Assembly: GCA_003009755.1 (NCBI GenBank)
Contig: PXUB01000042.1
Span: 730-64,729 of the forward strand
Length of the DNA: 64,000 bases
Direction of reading: 5' to 3'
Source of the DNA: Thermoplasmatales archaeon SW_10_69_26
GTDB taxonomy: Archaea > Thermoplasmatota > SW-10-69-26
Shown here: positions 39,780 through 48,202 of the stretch, one piece after another
How the letters are laid out: each line of letters begins with the position of its first letter
Position numbering within the stretch: position 1 is the stretch's first letter
Translations under genes and position numbers: made by a program
The notes under the pieces: generated by a model
Told to the model about the DNA's origin: nothing
Databases searched by the model: none
What the model saw: only the letters and a program-made list of their open reading frames with translations

Positions 39780-40337
39780 TCAGTTGGCGGCTGGCGCAGC
39801 CTCGGCCAGCCCGTCCTCGAAGACCCAGTAGAAGTGCTCGAGGAAGTCGTGCAGCGGGCGGCCCTCCTCCCATCGCAGCACGTAGGTGTCCGAGGCCGTC
39901 GTTGGCAGCTCGGGCACGCGGTCGGCCAGCATCTCCATCTTGCGAGTCAGATCACCCGTCGGGACCGTGAACAGCCGCCAGGGATCCTTCTCGTTGTGGC
40001 CCTTCAACCGGAACGCGTACAGGGCTAGGGTACCGGCCTTGCGCGCGCTCTCGGTCAACGCTTCGGCCTGCTCCTGCAGCTTGCCGCTGGATTCGGAGAA
40101 GTGCACCGTATCGCGGTTGGCGGCCTTGACCTCCACCATGAACGCGAACCCGTTGCGCATCACGATCAGATCGCCATCGCCCAGTGACCCGGCCGCGCGG
40201 ACGACCTGGAACGGCTCGCGCTTCGGTTGACGGTAAGCGAGCACGATGTCGTTCGAACCGGTGCGCGTCATCTTGTCGACGGTCGACTCGTCGCCCGTCA
40301 GGACGCCCTTCAACTCGCGCTCGTAAGCGTGACCCAT
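39780..40337 (-). CDS. hjc: Holliday junction resolvase
   Basis: Hjc cuts four-way junctions during archaeal recombination. The restriction-endonuclease-like core has an N-terminal glutamate (MGHAYERELK), RAAGSLGDGDLIVMRNG with the metal-binding Asp, and FMVEVKAANRD (E-x-K). The usual basic DNA-contact region follows. ATG 40337 begins at the conserved motif; 185 residues is longer than the typical 120-140, the extra being C-terminal (about 135-185). Divergent from oapA. Confidence 0.85.
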   Translation of the reverse strand: MGHAYERELKGVLTGDESTVDKMTRTGSNDIVLAYRQPKREPFQVVRAAGSLGDGDLIVMRNGFAFMVEVKAANRDTVHFSESSGKLQEQAEALTESARKAGTLALYAFRLKGHNEKDPWRLFTVPTGDLTRKMEMLADRVPELPTTASDTYVLRWEEGRPLHDFLEHFYWVFEDGLAEAAPAAN

Positions 40338-40485
40338 CCCGACTCTACCAGCAGGAGAGGGAGGTATGGTTGTATCGGTTCGCGTCGACGCATCGATACC
40401 CAGCCTCTGTGCCCCCTCCGTGTCTCCGGGGCTCTGTGACCTTCCCCCCTCTCCCCCCCACCCCGCCAAGCTGGAATCGACAACG

Positions 40486-40494
40486 ACTTAAGCG
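40486..40494 (+). promoter_or_regulatory. box A-like element upstream of oapABC
   Basis: GACTTAAGC lies 66-74 bases before the oapA ATG. Between them are a hairpin CCCCGG-ctct-CCGGGG (about 40528-40543) and a Shine-Dalgarno AGGAGGG just before the start, so this operon, unlike many here, has a leader. Confidence 0.45.
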
Positions 40495-40559
40495 GGGCGC
40501 CCGCTCGAAGGCGTGGATGCACTCCCCGGCTCTCCGGGGTACCCGCTAGGAGGGATGAC

Positions 40560-41210
40560 ATGGCCATCGGTCAAAAGCTCAAGCAGAACGCACCAGGAGA
40601 GATCTTCTCCTGGATCAGCCAGGTTTTCGGGAAGGAACAGGCCAAGATCGGGATCTATGGCCCGCCCAACGCAGGCAAGACGACGCTCGCCAACCGCATC
40701 GTGCGGGACTGGGCGGGGGACGTCATGGGGGCGGCCAGCGAGGTCCCGCACGAGACGCGGCGTGCCCGCCGCAAGGCGAACATCCAGATGAGCCAGGACG
40801 GCAAGGGCCTGACCCTGGACATCGTGGACACGCCCGGCATCGCGACGAAGATCGATTTCAACGATTTCGTCGAAGAGCACGAGATGGAGGAGAACGACGC
40901 CAAGGACCGGGCCAAGGAGGCCACCGAGGGCGTCGTCGAAGCGATCCGATGGCTGGACGACGTCGACGGCATCATCCTAGTGATGGACGCCACGACGGAC
41001 CCGTTCAACCAGGTCAACGTCACGATCCTCGGCAACCTCGAGGCTCGCCGCCTCCCGGTCGTGATCGCGGCCAACAAGATCGACCTCCCCGAGTCCTCCC
41101 CAGCCACGCTCAAGAACGCCTTCCCGCAACACCCGGTGGTCCCGATCAGCGCGATCTCCGGCTACAACATCGACCAACTGTACGAGACGATGGTCGAGAA
41201 CTTCTCCTAG
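40560..41210 (+). CDS. oapA: OapA-like GTP-binding protein
   Basis: The 216-residue Era/TrmE-like GTPase shows G1 GPPNAGKT, G3 DTPG, G4 NKID and G5 SAIS. The helix-rich insert after G3 (EEHEMEENDAKDRAKEATEG) is typical of the archaeal group found as the first gene of the origin-associated oapABC set in haloarchaea. AGGAGGG precedes the ATG. The function is not established; linkage with two archaeal-only small proteins suggests a chromosome or RNA-related role. Confidence 0.82.
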   Translation: MAIGQKLKQNAPGEIFSWISQVFGKEQAKIGIYGPPNAGKTTLANRIVRDWAGDVMGAASEVPHETRRARRKANIQMSQDGKGLTLDIVDTPGIATKIDFNDFVEEHEMEENDAKDRAKEATEGVVEAIRWLDDVDGIILVMDATTDPFNQVNVTILGNLEARRLPVVIAANKIDLPESSPATLKNAFPQHPVVPISAISGYNIDQLYETMVENFS

Positions 41211-41218
41211 GTGGTTCG

Positions 41219-41620
41219 ATGTCCGAGAACGGCGTCAAGATCAACCTGGTCTCGAAGAGCATGCTCGATGAGATGTCCCTCCAGGAGAAGATCCAGTTCA
41301 TCCTGACCGAGGTCAAGCAGGACGTCATCCTCGTCCTCGAGGAGGGCCTGGAGCCCGACGAGGAGGCCAAGCTCATCGAATCCACGATGTTCGAGATCGA
41401 CCCCGAGTCCTTCGTCGGTATCGAGATGGAGAGCCAGCGCGAGATGGAGGCCGACTCGATCATCGGCAAGCTGTTCCAGCGCACCCCCTACGGCTCCCGC
41501 GCCTCGATGACCGTCGTCGGACCCGCCGACAAGCTCCGCACCGTGTACAAGGATGGCAACTCCATCGAGGCCATGGTGCTCGAGAAGCAGACGGCGGAGG
41601 CCAACGGGGCCGCCGCCTGA
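41219..41620 (+). CDS. oapB: OapB-like protein (DUF2073)
   Basis: The 133-residue protein matches the archaeal DUF2073 family: VKINLVSKSMLDEMSLQEKI, PDEEAKLIESTMFEIDPESF and GIEMESQREMEADSIIGKLF. It starts 8 bases after oapA (start ATG 41219) and is followed by oapC 9 bases further on, an order conserved in many euryarchaea. No signal, membrane segment or cysteines. Biochemical function unknown. Confidence 0.85.
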   Translation: MSENGVKINLVSKSMLDEMSLQEKIQFILTEVKQDVILVLEEGLEPDEEAKLIESTMFEIDPESFVGIEMESQREMEADSIIGKLFQRTPYGSRASMTVVGPADKLRTVYKDGNSIEAMVLEKQTAEANGAAA

Positions 41621-41629
41621 GGGGAAAGG

Positions 41630-42334
41630 ATGCCGCACCAGTGCCTGAACTGCGGGGATGCATTCGAGGAAGGCTCCACCGACCTCCTCGAGGGGTGTCC
41701 CTCCTGCGAGGGGACCCGGTTCTTCTACACCGAGGAACCGCTCGAAGAGGACGAGCGCGAGGAGCTTCAGGAGGACACCGACGACGACGTCGAGTCGATG
41801 CTCCAGGACATCGTCGACGAGGAGGATCAGCCCGATCTCGCCGAGGATATCTGGAGTCGCGAAGCCTGGGAGCAGTGGATCCGAGACAAGGCCAGCTCCA
41901 AGGCCGACGCCGACGACACCGACGTCTCCTTCGAGGAGATCGCCGACGCCGTCAAGCAACGCGACGAGGGCCCCAGCACGGCCCCCGAAGCCGGTCCGCC
42001 CGGCGGCGAACCGGACACGCACGGCTTCGAGACGGCCGACCCCGAGGCGTCCTCAAAGGAAGCCGACCCGGTGCAGGTCGAGCTCGGCGACGTGCAGGAG
42101 ACGACGCCGCCGACCGGCGAGGCCGAGGACCCGCCCGAGCAGGAAGCCGCGCGGGAGGCCCTGCAGCCGGCGCCCCAGCCCGGCGACGACGGGCGCCCCT
42201 CCACGCTGAACATCAACGACCCGGGCGAGTACGAGATCGACGTCCGGCGCCTGCTCGAGGACAGCCCGGTCATCGTGGAACGCGACGGCTCCTACGTGAT
42301 CCACCTGCCGAGCGTGTTCGACCGCGAGCAGTAG
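41630..42334 (+). CDS. oapC: OapC-like zinc-ribbon protein (DUF2072)
   Basis: The N-terminus has a zinc ribbon CLNCGDAFEEGS ... GCPSCEGTRFFY. A conserved C-terminal block (GEYEIDVRRLLEDSPVIVER and DGSYVIHLPSVF) is characteristic of DUF2072. The middle (about residues 70-190) is a long acidic, proline-rich low-complexity linker, an expansion common in salt-adapted proteomes. GGAAAGG precedes the ATG. Third gene of the oapABC set. Confidence 0.85.
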   Translation: MPHQCLNCGDAFEEGSTDLLEGCPSCEGTRFFYTEEPLEEDEREELQEDTDDDVESMLQDIVDEEDQPDLAEDIWSREAWEQWIRDKASSKADADDTDVSFEEIADAVKQRDEGPSTAPEAGPPGGEPDTHGFETADPEASSKEADPVQVELGDVQETTPPTGEAEDPPEQEAAREALQPAPQPGDDGRPSTLNINDPGEYEIDVRRLLEDSPVIVERDGSYVIHLPSVFDREQ

Positions 42335-42341
42335 CCGACGG

Positions 42342-42548
42342 CTACCACCGCGTCACGAGGATCGTATCCTCGTCGCCGACCGGCGTCAGGTCGCCCTCCA
42401 GCCGCTGTGCATCCACGCCGTCGACGAACACCCGCAGCTCGTCGTCCTCGAGATCACCGAACTCGTCGAGGGCCTCGCCGAGCGTGCGGGCCTCCACGTC
42501 GGTCGGATCAACCCCGAGCTCGCTGCCGAAAACGATCCGAACCATCAT
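42342..42548 (-). CDS. ubiquitin-like beta-grasp protein lacking a C-terminal Gly-Gly
   Basis: The 68-residue protein (starting MMVRIVFGSELGVDPTDVEA) has the length and strand pattern of MoaD/ThiS/SAMP beta-grasp proteins, ending DEDTILVTRW where these would read ...xGG. Without the diglycine it cannot be adenylated by an E1, so it may be a regulatory or structural relative. A box A-like GTTTATGG lies about 26 bases upstream. It is the next gene on the strand after the CysO-E1-rhodanese fusion, which may be more than chance. Confidence 0.6.
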   Translation of the reverse strand: MMVRIVFGSELGVDPTDVEARTLGEALDEFGDLEDDELRVFVDGVDAQRLEGDLTPVGDEDTILVTRW

Positions 42549-42702
42549 CCCCTCTAGGCTGGCCAGGGGCCATAAACGTCCGTCCGGACGCTCGCGCTGG
42601 GATCGAGGCCTCTTGCTCGAGGGCCGACCCTCGACGGAGCCGGGGGAACCGCTGGACCCTGGACGTAGCGGCTCCGAGGCCGTCGACGAGCGCCCTCGCG
42701 CG

Positions 42703-44070
42703 TCAGTAGGCTTGCTTGTCGGTCGCGATCTGTTGAACCCAGGCGTCCGTGCCGCCTTGCAGGTTGAAGGCGTTGAGCCCCACCGAACGCAAGAGCTCGG
42801 TCGCCTTCGCCGACCGGCCACCGGACTTGCAGTACACGACGACGTCCTTCTCGGCCGGCAGCTGGGACACCTCGTCCGGCAGATCGTCGAGCGGGATGTG
42901 CTCGCTGCCGTCGATCTTGACGATGTCGCGCTCCCAGTCCTCGCGAACGTCGAGCACGTGCAGCCCCTCCTCGCCGAGGCGGTCGGCCAGCTGTTGGACG
43001 GTGAGCTCGGCGCTCTCGTCCTCCTCTTGGGTGATCCCGCAGAACGCCTGGTAGTCGACGAGCTCGGTGACCTCGGGATCGTCGCCGCACACCGGGCACT
43101 CGGGGTCGGCGTTGATGTCGACCTCGTCGAAGGATCCCTCCATCGCGTTGTAGAGCACCAACCGGCCGGTCAGGGGCTCGCCCTCGTCGAGCAACAGCTT
43201 GACGGCTTCTGTGGCTTGCAGCACGCCCAACGTGCCCGGCAGGACACCCAGGACGCCGCCTTCGGCGCAGTTGGGGACCAGGCCCGGCGGAGGCGGCTCG
43301 GGGTACAGGCATCGATAACAGGGTCCTTCGTCGGCCCAGAAGACGCTGGCCTGCCCCTCGAAGCGGAAGATCGACGCGTGCACGTTGGGTTTGTCGAGGA
43401 GCACGCAGGCGTCGTTGGTCAGGTAGCGCGTGGGGAAGTTGTCGGTCCCGTCGAGTACGACGTCGTAGTCTTCGAGGATCGCCAGCGCGTTGTCGTTGGT
43501 CAACCGCGTGTCGTAGGTCTCGATCTCGATGTGCGGGTTCAGCCCCTCGAGCCGTTCCTTGGCGACCTCGACCTTCTTGCGGCCCTCGTCCTCGTAGTCG
43601 TAGAGGATCTGTCGGTGGAGGTTGCTGGCGTTGACGACGTCTGGATCGACGATCCCGATCCGACCGACCCCGGCCGCAGCCAAGTACAAGAGCGTGGGCG
43701 CACCCAGGCCGCCGGCACCGACCACGATCGCCGAGGAGCTTTTGAGCTCCTGCTGACCCTCCCGCCCGACCTGGGGCAGGATGAGGTGGCGCCCGTAGAA
43801 GCGCAGCTCCTCTTGGGACAGGTTCGGCAGGTGGTTAGGGTTGGTCGGGTCGCCGCCGGCGACGGCGGGGAGGACGAGCACCTCGTCGTCCTCGTCGAGC
43901 CCCGTGTCGGGACCCTCGAGCTCCCGCACGTTCGTCCCGTTCTTGAAGAAGTTGACGAACCGGTTGAGGTCCCCGTCGTCGTCCACGAGGTGCTTCTCGA
44001 GGCCGGGGTAGGCTTCGGCGTTGTCGTCCGTCTCCGAACGGAGGGGGGCAGGGATCTTGACCGTGACCAT
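42703..44070 (-). CDS. CysO-like sulfur carrier fused to a ThiF/MoeB E1 and a rhodanese
   Basis: Residues 1-73 resemble CysO, a beta-grasp sulfur carrier (MVTVKIPAPLR, RFVNFFKNGTNVREL, VLVLPAVAGG), with Gly-Gly at 72-73, followed by linker and an E1 adenylyltransferase (GAGGLGAPTLLYLAAAG, SNLHRQ, VLDGTDNFPTRY; zinc cysteines CYRC and CPVC at about 251, 254, 325, 328) and a rhodanese domain with active Cys in YCKSGGRSAKA (about 414). The three parts would carry, adenylate and sulfurate the C-terminal glycine. The carrier lacks roughly 15 residues where CysO has its first helix. Leaderless promoter near 44093. The GG is internal, so cleavage is needed before use. Confidence 0.88.
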   Translation of the reverse strand: MVTVKIPAPLRSETDDNAEAYPGLEKHLVDDDGDLNRFVNFFKNGTNVRELEGPDTGLDEDDEVLVLPAVAGGDPTNPNHLPNLSQEELRFYGRHLILPQVGREGQQELKSSSAIVVGAGGLGAPTLLYLAAAGVGRIGIVDPDVVNASNLHRQILYDYEDEGRKKVEVAKERLEGLNPHIEIETYDTRLTNDNALAILEDYDVVLDGTDNFPTRYLTNDACVLLDKPNVHASIFRFEGQASVFWADEGPCYRCLYPEPPPPGLVPNCAEGGVLGVLPGTLGVLQATEAVKLLLDEGEPLTGRLVLYNAMEGSFDEVDINADPECPVCGDDPEVTELVDYQAFCGITQEEDESAELTVQQLADRLGEEGLHVLDVREDWERDIVKIDGSEHIPLDDLPDEVSQLPAEKDVVVYCKSGGRSAKATELLRSVGLNAFNLQGGTDAWVQQIATDKQAY

Positions 44071-44123
44071 CGCGTAGCGATGGCGAGGTCGTGTTATTCA
44101 AAGTTGGGCTGAAGGCAAGACCC

Positions 44124-44537
44124 TCAGGCCTCCAGGTCCACGCGCACGGGGACCTCGTCGAACCCCTCGCCGTTCCACACGCCTCCGAGGAACCGCAACG
44201 GAGCCAGCGAAGCCAACAGGTACGTCTTACCGGCCCAGCTTCCCCGTCCGACGTCGGTCTCCGAGAAGGCGGCATAGCCCCGCGGGTGGGAGTGGTAGAA
44301 GCCGACGATCTCGACCGCCGACCCGTCGGTCCGCTCCACAGCCTCGTACAACAGCTCGGGATCGATCTCGTACTCGGTGCGCGGGTTCTCGTGCACGTTC
44401 TCGGACCGCAGGGCCTCGGTCGCCTGCTCCTCGTTGGGCCCGATCAAGATCCCGCAGCACTCGTGGGGGGCCGCCTCGAGCCCGTGCTCGAACACCTCGT
44501 GGGCCACGCGCGGGGCCAGCTCGAGGACCTTGGTCAC
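44124..44537 (-). CDS. JAMM/MPN+ metallopeptidase (Mec-like)
   Basis: The 137-residue protein is a minimal MPN+ domain with the JAMM signature: catalytic Glu in HECCGILIGP and H-x-H-x7-S-x2-D in GFYHSHPRGYAAFSETD. In Mycobacterium, Mec cleaves cysteine from the CysO-cysteine adduct. Here it lies between cysM (GTGA overlap) and the CysO fusion, matching that pathway, and it may also free the carrier's internal Gly-Gly. GTG 44537. Confidence 0.88.
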   Translation of the reverse strand: MTKVLELAPRVAHEVFEHGLEAAPHECCGILIGPNEEQATEALRSENVHENPRTEYEIDPELLYEAVERTDGSAVEIVGFYHSHPRGYAAFSETDVGRGSWAGKTYLLASLAPLRFLGGVWNGEGFDEVPVRVDLEA

Positions 44538-45469
44538 GACGAGCCCTCCTGGTCGATCGTCTCGCGGACCCGGTCGGCGTACAGCGTCGAGCGGTAGCGG
44601 TCGAACCCGTCGGGCAGGATCGTCGCCACCCTCGCATCTGGGGTCTCTTGGGCGATGGATCGGATGCCGGCCAGGGCTGCGCCGGCCGAGGGGCCCAGCG
44701 CCAGTCCCAGCTCGGTGAGGAACTCGGCGCCGGCCTGCCAGGCGTCCTCGGTGTCGACGACGCGCACCTCGTCGATCACCGACCGATCGAGGATGGCGGG
44801 CGTCTTGTTCGTCTCCAGGTGCTTCCAGCCCTCCATGCCGTGCAGGGGGCCGGCCGGTTGCAGACCGACGATCTCGATCTCGGGCACGGCCTTGCGCAGG
44901 TGGCGGGCCGTGCCGGTGATCGTGCCGCCGGTCCCGATCCCGGCCACGAAGTGCGTCAGCTGATCGGCCTGGTCGACGATCTCGGGCCCGGTCGTCTGCT
45001 CGTGGGCCCGCGGGTTGGCCGGGTTCGCGTACTGGTCGACGTAGACGACCTCCTCGCCCCGGCGCTGGGCGTGGTCGGTGCAGCGCTCGATCGCGCCGTC
45101 CTGGCCCTCGCCGGGCGGCGTCAAGGTGACCTCGGCCCCGTAGAGGGCGAACAGCCGTTTGCGCTCGTCGCTGGCGTTCTCCGGCATGAACAGGTGCACG
45201 TCGAACCCGAGCGCGCGCCCGAGCACGGCGTACGCGATGCCGGTGTTGCCGCTGGTGGCGTCCACGAGCGTGCCACCGGCCGACAGCTCGTCCCAGGCGT
45301 CCCGCACCATGGCCAGCGCCGGCCGATCCTTGACCGAGCCGCCCGGGTTGCGCGCCTCGAGCTTGCCGAACGCCCGAGCCCTGGAACCCAACAGCTGGGA
45401 GAGGTCGACGAGGGGCGTGTCGCCGATCAGCCGGACCAGCGAGGCATCGTCGGGGAAGCCTGGGGCCAC
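44534..45469 (-). CDS. cysM: PLP-dependent cysteine synthase (CysM/CysK family)
   Basis: The enzyme replaces the leaving group of O-phospho- or O-acetylserine with a sulfur nucleophile. Features: ARNPGGSVKDRPALAMV (PLP lysine), ATSGNTGIAYAV, GIGTGGTITGTARHL and GPSAGAALAG. Mycobacterial CysM uses thiocarboxylated CysO; the adjacent Mec and CysO fusion suggest the same donor here. The substrate, O-phosphoserine or O-acetylserine, cannot be told by eye. 311 residues from GTG 45469; leads the operon. Confidence 0.9.
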   Translation of the reverse strand: MAPGFPDDASLVRLIGDTPLVDLSQLLGSRARAFGKLEARNPGGSVKDRPALAMVRDAWDELSAGGTLVDATSGNTGIAYAVLGRALGFDVHLFMPENASDERKRLFALYGAEVTLTPPGEGQDGAIERCTDHAQRRGEEVVYVDQYANPANPRAHEQTTGPEIVDQADQLTHFVAGIGTGGTITGTARHLRKAVPEIEIVGLQPAGPLHGMEGWKHLETNKTPAILDRSVIDEVRVVDTEDAWQAGAEFLTELGLALGPSAGAALAGIRSIAQETPDARVATILPDGFDRYRSTLYADRVRETIDQEGSS

Positions 45470-45585
45470 ACGCCCAGGGACCGGCAGGCCGCACGTCAGG
45501 GTTTCGGTCGCGGTAACCCGGTGAGGCCGGACGCTGAAACACGTTCACCGCAACGTTCAACCGGACGCCGGACCGATGGCCCCTC

Positions 45586-47256
45586 GTGGAGCGAGGCTGG
45601 GTTTCGGCCGTGCTCGCCGCGGCCCTGTTGGCCCTCACGCCGCCCGCGGGAGCCCAGACCCAGCCGGAGGCGGACCTGGACGCCGTGCGGATCGGCGCGC
45701 CTGTCTCCCCGGTCGAGGGCGTCGAGGTCGCCGTGAACGCGAGCGTCTCGTGCGAGGGCTGGGGGGAGGCCGGCGAGCGGACCCTCGCGGTCTTCGCCAC
45801 GGACTCCCCGGGGCCCGAGCAACGCCTCCGCGTCGAGCCGCGCGTCATCGAGCTGGAAGCCGGGCCCGACGAGTGCCGATCCGGCCAGCAACTGAACGCG
45901 TCGACGACGCTGACCGTGAGGCCCACGCGCGAGGCACACGCCGGCGTCGGAGTCGCCACGGACATCCAGATGCGATTGGAGGAGCGCACCGACGGCGAGG
46001 TCGTGCGCGAACACGGCCCCTGGTCGACGCCGGTCGCCTACGTGACCGGGCTGTGGGCGGAGGTCGAGGTCCAGCCGATCGACGATCGCATCCATCTCGG
46101 CTGGGACGAGCAACGCCACACGGAGCTCCGCCTGGCGGTCGAAGCCAACGGGGCCGTGGAGCGCGGCATCGAGGCTACCTCCCCGGAGGGCCTGGCCGTC
46201 AGGGTGGTCACGCCCGATCGAGGGATCGAGCCCGGGACCTCGCGGAAAGCCACGCTCAGCCTCGACGACGCGCGATCGGCGCCCGCGGGCGAGCGCACCT
46301 CGAACGTCTCCGTCCGGGTCGACGTCCGCGCCGACGGGATGAGCCATGGGTCTGCCCCGACCGCGACGGCGACGACCTCGTTCACCGTCGCCCAAGAGGG
46401 CTGGGAGGAGACCGGGCAGGCGGCCGGTTGGGGGCTCGTCGTGGTCGCCGGCCTCGGCTTCGCCGGGCTCGTCTACCGCCAGCGTCGCCGAGCGAAAGGG
46501 TCTCCGGCGGTTCCACCAGGCCCGAGCGAGCAGGACACGCGTGTGGCCGGCCAGGCCCCCCAGCAACGCCGGACTCTCGTCACCTGGCTGACGGTGCTCG
46601 GGCTCGTGGCGATCGTCTGGGGCACCGCCGAGGGGGCATGGCTCGTCGCCGCCGGCGTGCTCGCCTGGCTCGTCGCTGCATGGCTGGCCGGCGACGGTCG
46701 CCTTCCCGCCCTGATAAGGGACGGCTTGTCCGCCGTCGATCCCGACCGGGCCGGTGCCGCCGCGATCGCCCTCGCGCTGGCTGCCCTCGGGCTCCTCGTC
46801 GTCCACGAGGCGTTCGTGGCGCTGGTCGCGTTCCTGCTCGTCGCCGGCGCGTGGTCGTCGAGCCGCAGGGACCTGCCGGACTGGGTAAGCCAAGCGGTGC
46901 TCGCGGTCGGCGGCTTCGCCGTGCTCGTCCCCCTCCTAGCGCAGGAGCTCACGCTCGGCGTGCTGGGCGCCCTCGCCCGCGTGCCGGTCAACGGGCCGGC
47001 AGCCGTCGGTCTCGGCCTCGGCGGCCCGTTCCTCGTGGCGTTCGCGGTCCTGGCGGCGCGCTGCCGGGGCTGGCGACGAGCCGCGGCTCTGTCGGGGTTC
47101 GCGTTCGTGCTCGTCCAGGTGCCCGCGCCCGGGTTGCTCCTGGATCAGCGCCTCGATCTCGGGGCCGCCATCGTGGCAGGCGAGGTGGTCGTCTTGACCG
47201 GGCTGCTCGCCGCCGCCCTGCCGGGCCTTCACGCGTTGCTCGCCGAGCGGGACTAG
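45586..47256 (+). CDS. large membrane protein with exported N-terminal domain
   Basis: From GTG 45586 the 556-residue protein has a signal peptide (VSAVLAAALLALTPPAGAQT), an extracellular beta-rich region of about 230 residues with cysteines and sequons (NAS, NVS), one helix near residue 280 (AAGWGLVVVAGLGFAGLVYR) and then a C-terminal membrane domain of seven or eight helices. The first part resembles the exported middle of the gene at 20097 in style (PVSPVEG, PVSPAEP). I recognise no family. The 3' end overlaps convergent paaA by 4 bases. Confidence 0.65.
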   Translation: MERGWVSAVLAAALLALTPPAGAQTQPEADLDAVRIGAPVSPVEGVEVAVNASVSCEGWGEAGERTLAVFATDSPGPEQRLRVEPRVIELEAGPDECRSGQQLNASTTLTVRPTREAHAGVGVATDIQMRLEERTDGEVVREHGPWSTPVAYVTGLWAEVEVQPIDDRIHLGWDEQRHTELRLAVEANGAVERGIEATSPEGLAVRVVTPDRGIEPGTSRKATLSLDDARSAPAGERTSNVSVRVDVRADGMSHGSAPTATATTSFTVAQEGWEETGQAAGWGLVVVAGLGFAGLVYRQRRRAKGSPAVPPGPSEQDTRVAGQAPQQRRTLVTWLTVLGLVAIVWGTAEGAWLVAAGVLAWLVAAWLAGDGRLPALIRDGLSAVDPDRAGAAAIALALAALGLLVVHEAFVALVAFLLVAGAWSSSRRDLPDWVSQAVLAVGGFAVLVPLLAQELTLGVLGALARVPVNGPAAVGLGLGGPFLVAFAVLAARCRGWRRAAALSGFAFVLVQVPAPGLLLDQRLDLGAAIVAGEVVVLTGLLAAALPGLHALLAERD

Positions 47257-48167
47257 GCCGTCGCCTTGGCTGCGAACCCGTTTTGACCGCTGCGCAGGAT
47301 CTCGACGTACTCCTCGATGTGCGGGCCGCGGTTCTTGAACCGCTGGATGACCTCGTCCCAGTCGGGGTCGTAGCCGATGTACCATCCGCCGCGCTCGTCC
47401 TCGTCGGCGTGGGCGTCGACCTCGAGACCCAGGTCCTCGAGCTTCGGGATGACCTGGTCGTACCACTCGTACCGCATCTCGTCGTTCGTCATCGAGCGCA
47501 GGCCGAAGTCGATGATGTCCTGCACGTGCGTGGACTGGCGGTTCTCGGGCCCGAACCACTCGACGCCGTGGGGCCACATGCGGTCGACGGCGTCCTGCAG
47601 CATCTGCTTGGTCTTCTCGTTCCCGTTGGCCAGGCGCTTCATCCAGACGTCGCCGTGGCGTTGGTGGAACCGCTCCTCGACGTCGACCTTCTTCAGCGCT
47701 CGCCGCCAGGGACCATAGGAGCAGTGCTCGCTGATGTCGCCCAGCTGCACGGCGCCGGCCCGGTCGAAGAGGGCGTTGGCGACGGCCAGCTCGGCCCAGT
47801 TGTGGAGCCGGTAGTCGAAGAAGTGCATGTTCTTGTACTCGTGGGGCTCCCGCTCGTACACGAGCTCGTGCTTGTCCTCGCCCAGATCCTCGAGCAGCCG
47901 GTACATGATGTTGGCGTGCCCGGCCTCGTCCTGGACGATGGCCGAGGCCGAGATCCGCGTGTCCAGCGTGGGCGCCGTGTTGGCGACCGGCTGGTAGCAC
48001 AGGACGGACATGAGCTCGGTGTCGGCCTGGACCAGCATGAGCCGTTTCAGCGACTCGAGGTAGCCGGGGCTCATCTCCTCGACGGACTCGATCGTCTCCC
48101 CGTTGGCGACGGCGGTCTTGACCTCCTCGTCGCTGCGCTGGGGCTTGGGCGGCTCCTCGGCCATCAT
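47253..48167 (-). CDS. paaA: PaaA-like phenylacetyl-CoA 1,2-epoxidase catalytic subunit
   Basis: PaaA is the di-iron subunit of the multicomponent monooxygenase that converts phenylacetyl-CoA to its ring-1,2-epoxide. The 304-residue sequence has the ferritin-like iron ligands ADTELMSVL, QDEAGHANIMY (E-x-x-H) and DVEERFHQRHGDVW, plus the conserved C-terminal part HVQDIIDFGLRSMTNDEMR. Structural subunit PaaC and the small PaaB are not adjacent, although a PaaD-like protein and a ferredoxin lie within 2 kb. It may act on another aromatic or CoA ester. Confidence 0.88.
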   Translation of the reverse strand: MMAEEPPKPQRSDEEVKTAVANGETIESVEEMSPGYLESLKRLMLVQADTELMSVLCYQPVANTAPTLDTRISASAIVQDEAGHANIMYRLLEDLGEDKHELVYEREPHEYKNMHFFDYRLHNWAELAVANALFDRAGAVQLGDISEHCSYGPWRRALKKVDVEERFHQRHGDVWMKRLANGNEKTKQMLQDAVDRMWPHGVEWFGPENRQSTHVQDIIDFGLRSMTNDEMRYEWYDQVIPKLEDLGLEVDAHADEDERGGWYIGYDPDWDEVIQRFKNRGPHIEEYVEILRSGQNGFAAKATA

Positions 48168-48202
48168 GAGACTATTGCACGTCCCAGAGAAAAGGGTTGT
48201 CG

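Noticed and set aside
40338-40559. Replication origin boxes in front of oapA
   Set aside because: I found no repeated origin-recognition-box-like sequences or A/T-rich unwinding region; only a promoter-like CTTAAG and a hairpin.
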